This document shows positions 12,308 through 23,722 of a DNA stretch of 64,000 bases, piece by piece. The stretch comes from Gamarada debralockiae (lineage: Eukaryota > Ascomycota > Leotiomycetes > Helotiales > Hyphodiscaceae): contig NXFV01000277.1 in assembly GCA_002803225.1 (NCBI GenBank), forward strand, positions 1-64,000. Direction: 5' to 3'. Made by a program: the position numbers and the translations under genes. The notes beneath the pieces are model-generated. The model saw nothing but the letters and a program-made list of their open reading frames with translations, was not told the origin of the DNA and made no database searches. Each line of letters starts with the position of its first letter. Position 1 is the first letter of the stretch.

Positions 12308-13424
12308 TCACTGCATCATCATCAGCCCCATTCTCCTAAAGTCTCGGGGCATCACTTACCTCCACATCCGAAATCTTCAGGACCGCCTTGCCAAAGTTCT
12401 TTCCTTGAAGCATACCAATGAACCCCTCCGGCGCATTATCAATACCATCGGTAATACTAAACTTAGCCTTGAAACTCCCCTCATGAAGCCACTTCGAAAC
12501 CTTCTCATTGCGATCCTTGAGGTATCTTGGTCCCATGTTCTCGTCACCGACAATGAACCCTCTCATCGTGATCCGCTTGCTCACAACCAACATCAAGTTT
12601 CTGACGCCGTACTTCTCTGAATCCGCTTTGTTGTATTCAGAAATCATACCACAGGCAATGATCCGACCGAAGTTATTCATAGCATCGATCGCCGCTTCAA
12701 GCTGCTCTCCACCGACATTCTCGTAGTAGATATCGACTCCATTCGGTGCAAGGCGTTTCAAAGCATCGGCTGGCTTCTCCTTCTTGTAGTTGAATCCACC
12801 ATCAAAGTTCAACTCCTTAATAATGAAGTCCAACTTCTCGTCCGAGCCCACAGAGCCAATAACATGCAATCCCTCATGTTTCGCCAGCTGTCCAACCAAT
12901 TGTCCCACCGCTCCCGACGCCGCAGATATAAATATCGTCTCCCCCTTCTTCGGCTGCCCGATATCGTAGAATGAGGAGTATGCAGTCAAACCAGGCATGC
13001 CCAATGGACCAAGGAACATCATCAAGTCCAGCTTATATGGATTCTCGATCTTCAGCAGCACGTCGGCTACCTGCTTTGGCACCGCAGAGTATTCCTCGAT
13101 TGGTAAATTGCCTTTGATGATATCTCCTGCCTTGAACTTCGCATTGTCGGATTTGAGGACTTTGGCAATGACGGCGTTCGTGATGGGCTTTCCAAGATCG
13201 AAGGGAGGGGAGTACGATTTCTTGGTGGGTTCGCGCATTTTTCCGCGCAGGTAGGGATCGAAGGAGGCGTAGAAGTTCTTAGTTGTGATACCGCCGCTTG
13301 GGGGAGCTTGGTCAATGTCGAAGTCGCGGGCCTCGACTACTAGGTCCTTTCCTGGGACTGGGAGCCCAGTTGGGACTTGCTTGAAGATAACTCCTTTATT
13401 CTGAACCATTGTTGCGGTATTCAA
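12308..13424 (-). CDS. MDR-family NADP-dependent oxidoreductase
   Basis: A medium-chain reductase without catalytic zinc, like prostaglandin/leukotriene reductases and bacterial CurA-type enzymes. These reduce the C=C bond of enones with NADPH. Visible marks: the N-terminal GroES-like half with DFDIDQAPPSGG and YLRGKM, the Rossmann motif SGAVGQLVGQLAK near residue 170, and YYENVGGEQLEAAI. The open frame runs to 12336. A perfect donor (GTAAGT at 12359) and an acceptor at 12311 give a 49 bp intron after ISDVE, and the next exon begins directly with TGA (12310-12308). This gives 355 residues, or 350 from the second Met, close to family length. Without splicing the protein gains seven residues. 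Cytosolic; substrate unknown. Confidence 0.88.
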
Positions 13425-14502
13425 TTGGTTTTCGAGGTTTGTTGTTGACGATCTGATTGAGTTGGGAAATTGAGGGACTGGAAGTCTGTATATCAGAGAT
13501 TAATAAGGAAGGAGCAATCGAAATACATATAGCAAAAGCGAAGGAGGTCGTTTCCCCATGACGCAGCAGGAGCTAAACAGGGTTCCCCATCTTTCTCTTT
13601 CAACCATTACCAGTTCGACGGCATTCTCTGCAGCTGCCCCTCGATAACTGAACCATAAAGCGGCGGCCCAAGCCATTCTTGTCTATCTCTGAAAAGTTGT
13701 GCGATTCAGGTATGACGTTGAATATGGAGGAGGGCACATTTGTAAGCTGATCGGATGTTGTGCGTTGTGGTGTTGTGTAATCATATGGAGGTGGGCTGAA
13801 GAAACGTGGAAATGTCAGTGGCCGAACAGTGACGCGACCGAGGTCCAAAAGCCTTTCTTCAAGGTTGTTCAACTTAAAAACTCTTTCCTCACGGCCCGAA
13901 TGCCCATTGAGGGCATACGTCCGTAGGAGAAGCTTGCTGAATGGCTTCACCATTGCGCAAGTGGTGGCAGCCGATGCATGGGCTCCATCGATAGTGTTTT
14001 GTTGTTGGGCTGGAAGAAGGTTGGAGTTGAGCAAGGTGCTGATAGCCGACCAGGCGAGAACCCGATTCTGCCGCCTTTCGTTGTCAACTTCCTCAACAAT
14101 AAGGTTCTTACTCCTGTGCGAATTTGAGCTGGATTGTAACATTTCAAATTCCCATTAAGGGTTCCATGCCGTTCTTGCGAATCCAGTTCCACTTCAAATA
14201 ATCGTTGTTGACGAGTCAGGAAAAAAGATGCTTTCGAGCCGCCTGAAAAGTTTGACCATGAGCAATCTACAACTTCCCAAGGAGAAGAGATTGGAATCGA
14301 GACAACAGATTCTCATTGAAGCCGCTACATGTTACTCCAGGCAACTTTTTGAGCTCTCTCAAAGTCACTTGGCGGGGTGATTTCACGTGATCAGCTACGC
14401 GTCAATGCAAGGCAACGATGATGTTCAGATTCCCTATATCATGCGCTAGGATGAGCGGTTTCCTTGACTTCTGTATTATCTCCTATCGTTCGTCGTTGAG
14501 AT
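13425..14502. other. Divergent intergenic region
   Basis: Lies between the MDR gene (minus) and the 2EXR gene (plus), so it should hold both promoters. A 180-codon minus frame at 13600-14142 shows no family signal and overlaps other open frames, so I do not call it. Confidence 0.4.
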
Positions 14503-15546
14503 ATGCTTGACATCGTTCCTGCTTTCATCCAAAATCCCCCCTTCTCACGGTTTATCCGTCATCTACAATCCCTCGTTAATCTCACAAAACCGTCTTTTCA
14601 AACAGAACCGCCCCTTCACCAAGCGTCCCTATCGACAGTGTCCGACTCCCCAATGGGAAACATCCCCGCCTTCCCCTCTCCTTTCGGACCTACAACAACC
14701 TTCTACCGTTTCTCCGAATTGCCCACCGAAGTCCGCCTCAAAATCTGGCACTTCGCGCTCCCACCATCCCAAATCATCGCCGCAAAAGCTCAACGCGGTG
14801 CCCCTGTATTCCCCAAACTTCCGCGCTTCCCAACCCCAGTCCTCGCCTTAATGCATGTGAGCCACGAAGTTCGCGAAGAAGTCCTCTCCACCTATGAACT
14901 CCTGCGCTTCCCCGTCCGCATTATCCATTACACACCCTTCACATACCAGCACTCTTCATCGTGCTCGAATTACAGAGCCGATTGCTGGCCAGCACCCAGG
15001 TGTGGAGAGCAACGTACAGAACTCGAGAGACGGTGGGAGTCGAGGGGTTATCATATCGTGAATGTCCGGAATGATCTTGTGTTCTTTGGGCGTTGGTCGA
15101 CAAGGGATTTGCATCGGTTATACGAGAAGGACTTTGTCCCAGCGTTGATTTTTGCACTGAGTAAAGTGCGCTATCTTTCATTATCCATGCACTCATGGAA
15201 AGAGTCGAAGGCAGGGTGGTTGAACGTCCTACGATGCTTGGACAAATTGAAAGAGGTTGTGTTTGTGCGCGAACTGTTGAAATACTCGCCTCTCGCGCGG
15301 CCTCAGGATTATCAACTACTCGAACTTGGGGAGGTGGAAGTCGCAGTATATGAATTCTCGGGGGAATTGTGGAGGACGAGGATTCTGATGGATCTAGACG
15401 CGGAGAAGAAGATGTGGCCGGATTGGAAGTTGCCGAAGGTTGAGTTCAAAGCTATCACCGACCGATTTGAGGGTAGTGAGGAGGGAGCGTTGGATGCATG
15501 TACGCGCCCCAGGAAGTTGAAACCAGGCAACTCGTGGAGGAGATGA
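14503..15546 (+). CDS. 2EXR-domain protein
   Basis: A 347-residue single-exon protein. The 2EXR signature starts at about residue 67: FYRFSELPTEVRLKIWHFAL, then a strand-rich stretch and VLALMHVSHEVREEVL. The 2EXR family is large in ascomycetes and F-box-like in its first helix; no biochemical role is established. Residues 1-50 have no feature, and Met51 at 14653 is an equally good start directly before the domain. The C-terminal half has the usual WNVLRCLDKLKEVVFV segment. A second member lies at 60443-61276 on the other strand. Confidence 0.8.
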   Translation: MLDIVPAFIQNPPFSRFIRHLQSLVNLTKPSFQTEPPLHQASLSTVSDSPMGNIPAFPSPFGPTTTFYRFSELPTEVRLKIWHFALPPSQIIAAKAQRGAPVFPKLPRFPTPVLALMHVSHEVREEVLSTYELLRFPVRIIHYTPFTYQHSSSCSNYRADCWPAPRCGEQRTELERRWESRGYHIVNVRNDLVFFGRWSTRDLHRLYEKDFVPALIFALSKVRYLSLSMHSWKESKAGWLNVLRCLDKLKEVVFVRELLKYSPLARPQDYQLLELGEVEVAVYEFSGELWRTRILMDLDAEKKMWPDWKLPKVEFKAITDRFEGSEEGALDACTRPRKLKPGNSWRR

Positions 15547-15870
15547 GGATGTCTGAAGGAAGAATGCCATGTTGAGAATTGTAATGTATGATGTTATCAC
15601 TTAGCTCACTGCAATTATTGAGGCTGACCTCTCTCTGTCAGGAGTATCGGACATGCATCTCACATTTTTCACCCAGCTTGCTGATGTACTTGCCTCTGGC
15701 GATTGCAAAAATCATCTCACTCGGAGAAGGTGTGACGGGGAAGTGGGCATCACCTGGAAGGGCGATTATTATCAGAAATCTCGCATCCTCGGACTTTGGT
15801 GTAAGAACAAGCCCCCAACCAGTTGCGTGTGCCCAGGGAGGAATGGCGACCATGACCAGATGCAATCAGC

Positions 15871-16160
15871 GATATCAAAATGACGTCTTGTAAAGATCGC
15901 ATACTACGGATGGCTCTCAATGACCAGCTTCCCGCGCAAAGATATTCTGTGGAAAACATGCGATGACACTTCATCGCATCTGGAACGTAAGGTAGTTAAG
16001 CTGGAGGGGCGGTAGCCACATCTTCCGCATCGGGCGACCACGTCAAACGACGGTGTCAAAATCACGTCCTGACAAAGATCGTATCCTACAGATGAGATTA
16101 AACAACCAGCTTCCAGTAGAAAGGTACTCGATCCAAATCTGCAATGACACTTCATCGCAC
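15871..16160. repeat. Diverged direct repeat, two copies, ~180 bp period
   Basis: Copies at 15871-15978 and 16051-16160 share GTCAAAATNACGTC-like, AAAGATCG, ACCAGCTTCC and GACACTTCATCGCA blocks in the same order. In copy 1 the end forms a perfect hairpin, TGCGATGA-CACT-TCATCGCA (15959-15978); copy 2 has one mismatch. The repeats lie outside any recognised gene. Confidence 0.65.
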
Positions 16161-16965
16161 GCAAAATACGACGTAGTTATGGAGACATGGAGCAGTGAGA
16201 GCGTATGAACTCGGCGAGCAAGGGTCAGTGAAGGTCGCCGATGTAGATAGTTGAGGGAGAATGGACTGGGATTCAAGGAAAGAGACCACGTAATATATTA
16301 TGTACGCTTTGGGAAGAAGAGAGGGGATGCAGCGAGCTGAGCTTTTTCGATACACGGTACCTTGCTGCAGTTACTGGTTGCGTGGAAACAGAAATAGAAC
16401 ATAAAATGCAACGAAGATCATCTTGATGTGCTGTTCCCTTTACAGTACCAAATACCAAACCGATGGTACGGGTAAAATGTTGCATGAAATGAAGGGACAT
16501 CGCTCGACTCATCGGCCTGCCTATCAGGATTAGGGAGATCTTCGAAGCTGCTCGCTAAAGCTCGCTGAGCTGACAGCTAGCATCGCTGAAAGCCACAACG
16601 ATCACGACGACTCGCTCCTTTGCTGACTGCCCACGATCTGCTGATACTGGGATGATTTCATCAACTGATTTGTGATCGTGAAAATTCATTTTATCTCAAC
16701 TAGCCGATTGATTTAGCCGGTGTGGTCAATCACAGTCGGCCTGGACGATGCGAGGAGGAGGTTTGGGAAGGAAAAGTGCCGGCACCAGTCGGATTTCTCC
16801 AACCTTACATAATCAACTCAAGGTTCTACTGGTACTGACCCAGAAGGCTGATCTCCATTGACATGACTCGGACCACATCCAGACCGTGGATCAAAGACAA
16901 AGTGGCTGCGTCAAGGAGCGTCGATGCCACCAAGCGACGGCCCTCAATACAGTAGGCTTGGACAG

Positions 16966-17279
16966 GGCTGATGATTCCCCGGCACCCCCTTGTGATTTCC
17001 CCCCTCCCCCTTACACCCAAATTTTGACATAATGCCTTGACATTGACCATTAGACATCCACTTGACCATCAATTCCTACTTCTGCTTTGGAAAGGCCCGG
17101 GGGGGTGTGGGGGGCCTTAGGGGCTCCCCCGACCCGAAGGGGCTCGTTGGGACTTCCCCCTTCTAAGGAGATAGGCGTCGGGCATGACAATCTCGTGGTT
17201 TGGTTGAGATATAAAGTCATGAAGTTTGGTGGTTGAGGGGGAGCCGGGAAATCACGGGGGGTGCCGGGGAATCATAGCC
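16966..17279. repeat. GC-rich fold-back (inverted repeat) element
   Basis: The left arm 16966-17010 and the right arm 17235-17279 are near-perfect inverted copies of about 45 bp, sharing ATGATTCCCCGGCACC and GTGATTTCCC. Weaker similarity appears to continue inward and outward, so the whole unit may be larger (about 16930-17310). The 224 bp core has no ORF and includes a G-rich run at 17099-17142. Possibly an old MITE; no target duplication was found. Confidence 0.55.
17099..17142 (+). other. G-quadruplex-type motif
   Basis: Four runs of at least four G on the plus strand: G7 at 17099-17105, G6 at 17109-17114, G4 at 17120-17123 and G4 at 17139-17142. Loops are 3, 5 and 15 nt. It lies in the centre of the fold-back element. 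Confidence 0.5.
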
Positions 17280-18405
17280 TTAGACAGCCTATCGCGACCC
17301 CTCTTCAGCGCCATCAACTTCAGCCCTCTTCCGCCCACAAAGTCCAAGTTGGGCCAAATATCCGGTCGTCGCAGGGCTAAGCTTCTTGTTCTGGTCAATG
17401 CAATGCGAGTTCTTTTTCAGGCTGTCGTCTCATTCGTTCTTAACGACTCAAAGCTCTCGTTTTGACATTCCGACTTGGGAATTGGACTTTGCGACTTAGC
17501 AGCTGAGATACAGTAGAATGTTCGTCGGGATGTCTTTCAACTAGTTTTTCTAAGCAAGGGTCACGATGGGTGGTTGCGGCCAGGCCGATTGAGGAATTGC
17601 CACTTTCTGTCTCGCCGAGACGAAACTCACGATATTCTCTGGCGTCACGAATCTAGAAATGAAAGGACCGCAAGTGCCGTGGGAATAGGCCCTTTCAATT
17701 GGCACTGAAGTTGTTTTCCCATTTGGAAAACGGGTAGCATTGGAAGCGCCTGTCAGCCACCACATCGAATGACCTCTCACCCCACCCAAGGGAGCGGGGA
17801 CGTGGACGGCGGCGGGTATGGATGATAGGTCTAGAAGACCCCCGAAAGTTTCGGAGGTCTTGGAGCTCTTACTGTATTTTGACGAGCGCCCAAAGGAGAT
17901 TTCTGATCGACTACGCCCCAGACTCTTTCCTGAAGACTATTCTTGGACAGCTGCAGGGCTGACCAATACGGGCCATATGCCGGACACCCTCTCTTTTGTC
18001 TCTTTTTATGCTAGTGCTATGAGGCTCTAAAACTGAGATGAGCCTTTCTGCTGAAAGATTCAGCGATCTCGGATGTCCGATATATATGGAGGCGTAGAAC
18101 CCAACCTCAAGTTCTACTCGCATACCAATTCGATTTGATAACTTCTACTGCATTAAACTTTCTGAGCAAATCATACACAAGTTGCTAGAAGAAATCACAT
18201 CATCGCAAAGTAGATTAGTCGTTCTGCTATTCTCGGCACCCTCTGCTTCTCAGCTCAACTGCGCCTTCTCACTGTCTCACCTCTCGACATCCCCGCTTTT
18301 TGGCGTACCGCCATCTTCCAAACCACGATAAAAGGTGTTTTTATGCCTCAAATAACGTACCCATTATAGACTCCTTTCATCAGAAGATTTTCTGCATCAC
18401 GTATC

Positions 18406-18729
18406 TTGTATCAAGCATTCACGATGAGAGGCCTCACCAGTCTCCCAAACGAACCCGATTTCAATCCCCAACAGTCCAACACCATCTGCTCTCGATTACG
18501 ACGAGTATTCAAAGGCCCTCCAAAACCATTGCCGCCGCAACCGAAATATCGAGACGAGAAGAAGTACAAACACACACCATCACATTCCAGATCATCATTC
18601 ATAAAGACGACGACGACAAAGGAGATGGTTGCTCCAATCCAGGATCAACTGGCGGAGAGGCAAGCTACAGACGTCCAACTGATAGACTTGGAGCCTGCGG
18701 GTGAGGAGCGTCAGCCGAGCAGCAATTGA
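18406..18729 (+). CDS. Possible small hypothetical protein
   Basis: A 107-codon frame rich in Pro, Lys, Thr and Gln with no recognisable domain. It could be a genuine small gene: the upstream 18230-18300 stretch is pyrimidine-rich, as in many fungal promoters. An overlapping 134-codon frame at 18300-18704 competes with it. There is no homology evidence. Confidence 0.25.
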   Translation: MYQAFTMRGLTSLPNEPDFNPQQSNTICSRLRRVFKGPPKPLPPQPKYRDEKKYKHTPSHSRSSFIKTTTTKEMVAPIQDQLAERQATDVQLIDLEPAGEERQPSSN

Positions 18730-21045
18730 TGGAAACGGATGCATCGGAAGGGATAGAGAGATTGAGAGCATAGCTAAGGGCAACCGGGAAGCCGATTAGG
18801 AGGCCACATGCTGCAGCGAGAGCCTGGTTTGGAGGACTTTTGTGACGCGCATATCAAAGCCACTTAAGCTTGACGAGAAGTAACTGCTCAGAGAGCAGAA
18901 TATTGAGACGGGATTAGAGATCGACGGTCGAAACTCGATAACGGCGTATGGAAAGAGGCGTTCATGACTTGGGACATGTTGGAATTTTGAAAGGCGATTT
19001 GGTGCTCGAGCGTCTGGCACCGGCTCACGCTGTGCACTCATTTCGTTGGTAGTGCATTAGGACCACTTGGTAAGGACAGTACTTTCGGTATATGACAAAC
19101 TGCGCATGATGTGTGTCTGCGATGGACGCAGCCGACTGCTGGGCTCTCATGGGAGGGTGGAATCCGGCGAGAGGAGTTCTAGGCGTAAATGACTTCACCA
19201 GCCTCATATATAGAGAATACCTTTCCCTTCATTTGGTGGAACATATCCTCAATATGTACATCACTTGATACATTGCCCAAATGTAAGGGACTTGACAAGC
19301 CCAAGTCCCACTGTTTGAAAATCCGTCGTGCCACCTGCTTTGCATCCATCCAATGGCCCAGCGATTTCAGATCACTTGATACAGGAAGAAGACACACCTG
19401 TTGGAAGATATTCAATTTAATGGGTGGTAAATGAGATAATTTCGAACTTGAATAGGATATTAATAAAACACAAGATCTTAATCGCACAGAAGATTTCAGT
19501 GATTATCAACGGGCTTTTTAAAAAGCTACGGGCGTCAAACGAAATCCTGGATTTCAATTACTCAATCTGAATGAACAGCTCGGTGTCTGCGTTGATAGGC
19601 AACTTCCCTTCGGAATTAGATCGCTGAATGGAGGTGAAGGATTCTTATATTCAGTTAATGCGGGTTGCTTACATGACGGCCATCAGCCATGGTGGTGATG
19701 ATGCTTAGTAGGAGCATGTGAGAACTTTACCTGAGACCATTCAAGGTTGAAGCCAACCGCGTAATCCACACTTTGAGTAGGTCAGAGAGATCGTGAGCCC
19801 TCCAAGGTAGCTGGAACGAACAACAAGTCACGCACGGCACGACTGCTGTGTCACGTGTGCCACCATTCTCCCTTCGCTCCCCGCGCCAACTCTACCTCTC
19901 CACCTCAACGCCAGTGCGTAACATTAACAACTCATCGTTTCATTACACAAATCTCTTAACTTCTTTCTTTCATCGCCGAACGCAAGCCTCCCGAAATTCA
20001 GTTCGAAGCCCTGATGTTCTCAGGCTAAGCGGACTCGGTAAGCCATGCTACGAATAACTCCTTCACGGGTGTGTACCTCCAACTGCAGCCTTTCGTCGCA
20101 CAACATCCTCCAACCCCAACTCATAGATGACTTGCGTCTATTTGTGTCAAGGAAGAATCTTGCCCTTGCCCTTGCCCTTGCCCTTGCCCTTGCCCTTGCC
20201 CTTGCCCTTGCAAGTTGCAAGGCAGGGTGAAAACCATCTTGGACGAGAAACCTGGAAGGAGGCAAGGAGGTTGGAGTTCTGCATCGATTGAGATGGGAAG
20301 AAAAAGGCTCAGTAAGTTTGATGCAGCATCCCGTTGGATTTCAGCCTTATTACCATTCTCGCGAGTCACGAGCAACCAACATGCGCCGTCCCGTTATTGT
20401 GCGACTCCGAACCACCACATGAGGATCTTCACCCTATCACAAGGCACCACTTCTGCAACAGCCCCTGTGTTCATCTTTCCTCCCGCCATCCAATATGATG
20501 CCGGCATTGGTTATCGCCTTCCGGGAAGGAAATGGGGAAGTGATAGCTCCTATTTTTAACGTTCGACGGCAGCTTAGGTCTTGCCTAGAAAACCAACTTG
20601 CAGTTTATAGGAGGTGCTGCAGAAGCCAGCTGAGCTCCTCTTGTAAGTGGTGGAGAGGCTCTCCTAGGTTATACAGGGATTGATATACTTGCGCAGCTCT
20701 GCAGTGGAGGTAGATTTCCGTCATGCACGTAGTCGAGCACGCGAAGAGTCTGAACTGTCTTCCCAGCTCTTCGCCTTCAATGCCCTCATAGGTAGGTGTT
20801 ACTATATCTAGCGATATGCCCTTCATGTCAAAGTGCTGTTGGTATTCTCTTCTCACGTTACTACGGCCTTTCTTTTTATCTATGTACTACATGGATTCTA
20901 TCGCGAGGTTTTCTAAGCTAAGAATACTGTCATCAGGGTTTTCCTCAGCCCCATCGGCGTCCAAAATTTTAAGTCGCGAAAATCTCCAGATATATGTGCT
21001 GTGAGTCTCCACTTCAAATTCCATCAATGACCTCCTGCTGTCAAG
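18730..21045. other. Intergenic region with microsatellite
   Basis: No gene recognised. Many short frames overlap, none with a domain. The hexamer array is at 20159-20211. The last 250 bp probably form the 5' region of the gene starting at 21046. Confidence 0.4.
20159..20211. repeat. CCCTTG hexanucleotide microsatellite
   Basis: Nearly nine uninterrupted copies of CTTGCC. Open frames crossing it (Leu-Ala, Gln-Gly or Arg-Ala repeats) are artefacts of the repeat. It is followed by TTGCAAGTTGCAAGG. Confidence 0.9.
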
Positions 21046-23082
21046 ATGTTGCTTCAAAAGCCCGGCTGTCGCACCAAGCAATTCATCGCTCATCGAAGAA
21101 ATAGGAGTTCGGAAGAATACAGTGAAAATCACAAAGGCAATTTCGACAAGAATTCGTCCACAAGAAGTGCTGCGAACGGTTCCAAGAGAGTATCATGGAT
21201 ATCGCAAGGTCCTCCGACAGAAATCTCAACCCTTCGACGAGCCAGTAGCAACGCTACAACAAGAAGTCGTCCCTCATTACCCAAAAATTCTACGGCTCAC
21301 TCATCAGCAAGTTCTTTGTGCAGTTGCGAGTGCGCCGCCAATCCGCCTTCTTCGAATCACTCTTTGTCTGCTTCAGCACCCCAGCGAATGGAACCGAGGA
21401 CAGAAATTTTTTATCTGCCACCAGTATCTTCGGTTTCGTCTGGTGATGCGAAAACATGGCGACTCATCATTCCAGAAAACTTATCATATCCAGCGAGAGA
21501 TGCGAAATGCGAAGGAAAGACGAATGTTAGGGGTTCGACGTTCAATCTCTTGGAAGCACTGATGATGGATCCCGTAGATGATAGAAGACCGCCAACGCAG
21601 AGCCTTAGGAATATAGATGATTCAGATATGGATTGTCTTGAGGAAAATGTACAGCAATTAATTCGCGAGACGGACAAAGCATTTCAGGCTGTCGGAACTG
21701 CATTGGCGGATGCCGAGGCTGTGACTCAAAGATGGCATGACGACCCGGTTCCTGAGCTAGCCCCTCGGAACGTATCGGTATCTCGAGGTGCCTCCAAGAA
21801 GGAGGCAAGACAGTCTGCGACCGCCTTGAAGGCTCCGATTACAAGGACGAAGTCTGTGGCAAAGGGGAAGAGGAAAGCGTTCTATAGGAATAAGAATCTG
21901 CTCAGCAGAGTCCAGAATGTGCCTCCGCCACCCGCGAATACGCCTGCAAGATGGACTCTGACAGATGTCACTGCGAATATGGTTGATATATTTAATGGGA
22001 AGATATTCAGAACTGGAGTGGACGAGATGCTGACTCCGGATAGGCTCCGCCGATTGAGGCAGGAGGAGGAGGTTGAGAATGAGTGTAGGATATCGGTAGA
22101 GTCAACCCGTAGTGTTGAAACAGAGGGAAGCACACTCACAGAGCCATTCCACTTGGAAAGTCTATCGTGTCGACTCGCTGCGGCAGAGCTTAAGGAGGTC
22201 ATCACTCCATCATTCCCTAGTCCAGTTCTTCCTCCTCCTGCGATTCCTCAGGCGCGAAGAAGTCTTGGGAGGAAAGGCGTCAGAGCTAAGAAAGCCAAGG
22301 TTACGGTCAGTGATTCTGGAATGGAGTTCCAAAACATCAATTTCCCTTCTCCTCCACGAATCCTAAATCGATCCAATGCCCGTGGAACGCCTCCATTGCC
22401 GACAATCCCTGAAGTTTCGCCACTTTACTTCATACCGTCGCAAACTCTCTATGGAAAGCCGAAAGAGCGTCAATTCTCGTTTGAATCCATCCAACCCCTG
22501 CCAGATCATATCCTACTTCCATCAACATTATTTACGCTGACCTCCCCACTCTTCCGCCAAGGTCCCATTCGCATCAAGCGAGAGAAGATAGAGTTGTTAA
22601 CGGACGACGAGCCTCTTGATTGGACAGCATTCCAGATGGCCATCTCGGGAACGATGGACGAAATAGGTGTCGATGAAAGAGACGATATCGAATGGGCGGC
22701 TGATGAAGCTGAGGTGGACGACATCATGGAGTGGTGGTCTGGGTATGGATTTCCGGGATATGGTGCAATGATACAAGGCGAACCATCAAGAAGGCAAAGG
22801 GGTGCGGATTCTGTGGCAATCGAGATGCATAGAAGACTCCCCCGAACCGATTCTGGAACGGACAAGATTGTAGTCGAGGCTAAAATGCAGGGTGGATCTC
22901 TGAGGTGGGTGGAGAAGGGGTATGCTGAGAGTATGCCGCCGAGTCCAATGCTGGAATTCGTGCCTCCGAGTCCGAATAGGAAGGAAGAGGTTATTCCGAT
23001 GGGCTTCAACCTAAGCCATGATTTGGGGGATTTCTTGGATTGGGAAACGAATTATGTGCGCAAGTACTTTGTAGATGATTGA
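21046..23082 (+). CDS. Large disordered hypothetical protein
   Basis: A 678-residue single open frame; I do not recognise the family. Residues 1-110 are Ser/Arg/Asn-rich and disordered. Around 195-235 is an acidic helical segment (DDSDMDCLEENVQQLIRE then AVGTALADAEAVTQRW). Basic patches KGKRKAF and RRSLGRKGVRAKKAK suggest nuclear targeting. The block WTLTDVTANMVDIFNGKIF followed by TPDRLRRLRQEEE looks like the most conserved core. The C-terminal 150 residues contain a structured acidic segment (DDIEWAADEAEVDDIMEWW) and end DWETNYVRKYFVDD. Codon use and length support a real gene. The N-terminal start is uncertain. Confidence 0.65.
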   Translation: MLLQKPGCRTKQFIAHRRNRSSEEYSENHKGNFDKNSSTRSAANGSKRVSWISQGPPTEISTLRRASSNATTRSRPSLPKNSTAHSSASSLCSCECAANPPSSNHSLSASAPQRMEPRTEIFYLPPVSSVSSGDAKTWRLIIPENLSYPARDAKCEGKTNVRGSTFNLLEALMMDPVDDRRPPTQSLRNIDDSDMDCLEENVQQLIRETDKAFQAVGTALADAEAVTQRWHDDPVPELAPRNVSVSRGASKKEARQSATALKAPITRTKSVAKGKRKAFYRNKNLLSRVQNVPPPPANTPARWTLTDVTANMVDIFNGKIFRTGVDEMLTPDRLRRLRQEEEVENECRISVESTRSVETEGSTLTEPFHLESLSCRLAAAELKEVITPSFPSPVLPPPAIPQARRSLGRKGVRAKKAKVTVSDSGMEFQNINFPSPPRILNRSNARGTPPLPTIPEVSPLYFIPSQTLYGKPKERQFSFESIQPLPDHILLPSTLFTLTSPLFRQGPIRIKREKIELLTDDEPLDWTAFQMAISGTMDEIGVDERDDIEWAADEAEVDDIMEWWSGYGFPGYGAMIQGEPSRRQRGADSVAIEMHRRLPRTDSGTDKIVVEAKMQGGSLRWVEKGYAESMPPSPMLEFVPPSPNRKEEVIPMGFNLSHDLGDFLDWETNYVRKYFVDD

Positions 23083-23722
23083 TTTTGATTATATATGGAT
23101 TGTTTGGGCCATTTCACCAGGGTAAAAGAGCCTCCCAACGGCACTGGTAAAGGAATCTTTCAACTTGAATGGAATTTTGGCTTTGGTGAACAGAAAATCT
23201 AAAAGTGGACACTCTCCACTGAGAATTCTCATGATTGAGTGAGTGCAGCTACGGGCATAGAAGTGGGCTAACTTGCTCCCAATGCCCCGACACCCACGAG
23301 CTTGTCATTGACTAAAATAGCCATATCATTATTTGCAGCCATAGAGGCTCGTGTTACATCGAATTGCCGATGAGTTTGATGTTGTTCGAAGGACAGGGGG
23401 AGAGATGTAGATCTCCCAGCTCGTACCTTTCCTCTTTGGGAAACTTACGAGACTCTACGCCGCAAATTATGTCCGCACTTCATCAAGACACTGAATCGGC
23501 GCAACTTTGCCATTTACCGGCCCAGCCTTCATTGAAGTTGAAACTCAAGGGCCTGGAGCTGTGCCTCTTGCTCAAATATATAAGTACTAACAATGGCCTC
23601 AGCTAACAGAGCACAGAATCATCTCCTCAATCACGTCGAAACTTCAAACTCCAATCGCTCGAAATCTCACACAGATTCTCCTCATATTCTCTCACATTGC
23701 CTTACGATAACATCTCGATACA
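23083..23722. other. Intergenic / promoter of the NmrA-like gene
   Basis: No gene seen. A TATA-like TATATAAGT lies at about 23576-23584, roughly 140 bp before the ATG at 23723. Confidence 0.5.

Larger units (their letters stand above)
15547..18405. other. Repeat-bearing intergenic region
   Basis: No gene recognised over 2.8 kb. It contains the diverged direct repeat at 15871-16160 and the GC-rich fold-back at 16966-17279. A short inverted repeat lies at about 17833-17860 (AAGACC...GGTCTT arms around CCGAAA/TTTCGG). Confidence 0.5.

Noticed and set aside
13600..14142. 180-codon minus-strand ORF between the MDR and 2EXR genes
   Set aside because: Overlaps other open frames and has no domain or sensible composition; probably chance.
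20020..20265. ORFs through the hexamer array (Ala-Arg, Gln-Gly, Leu-Ala repeats)
   Set aside because: All frames stay open only because the CCCTTG repeat has no stop; a microsatellite artefact.
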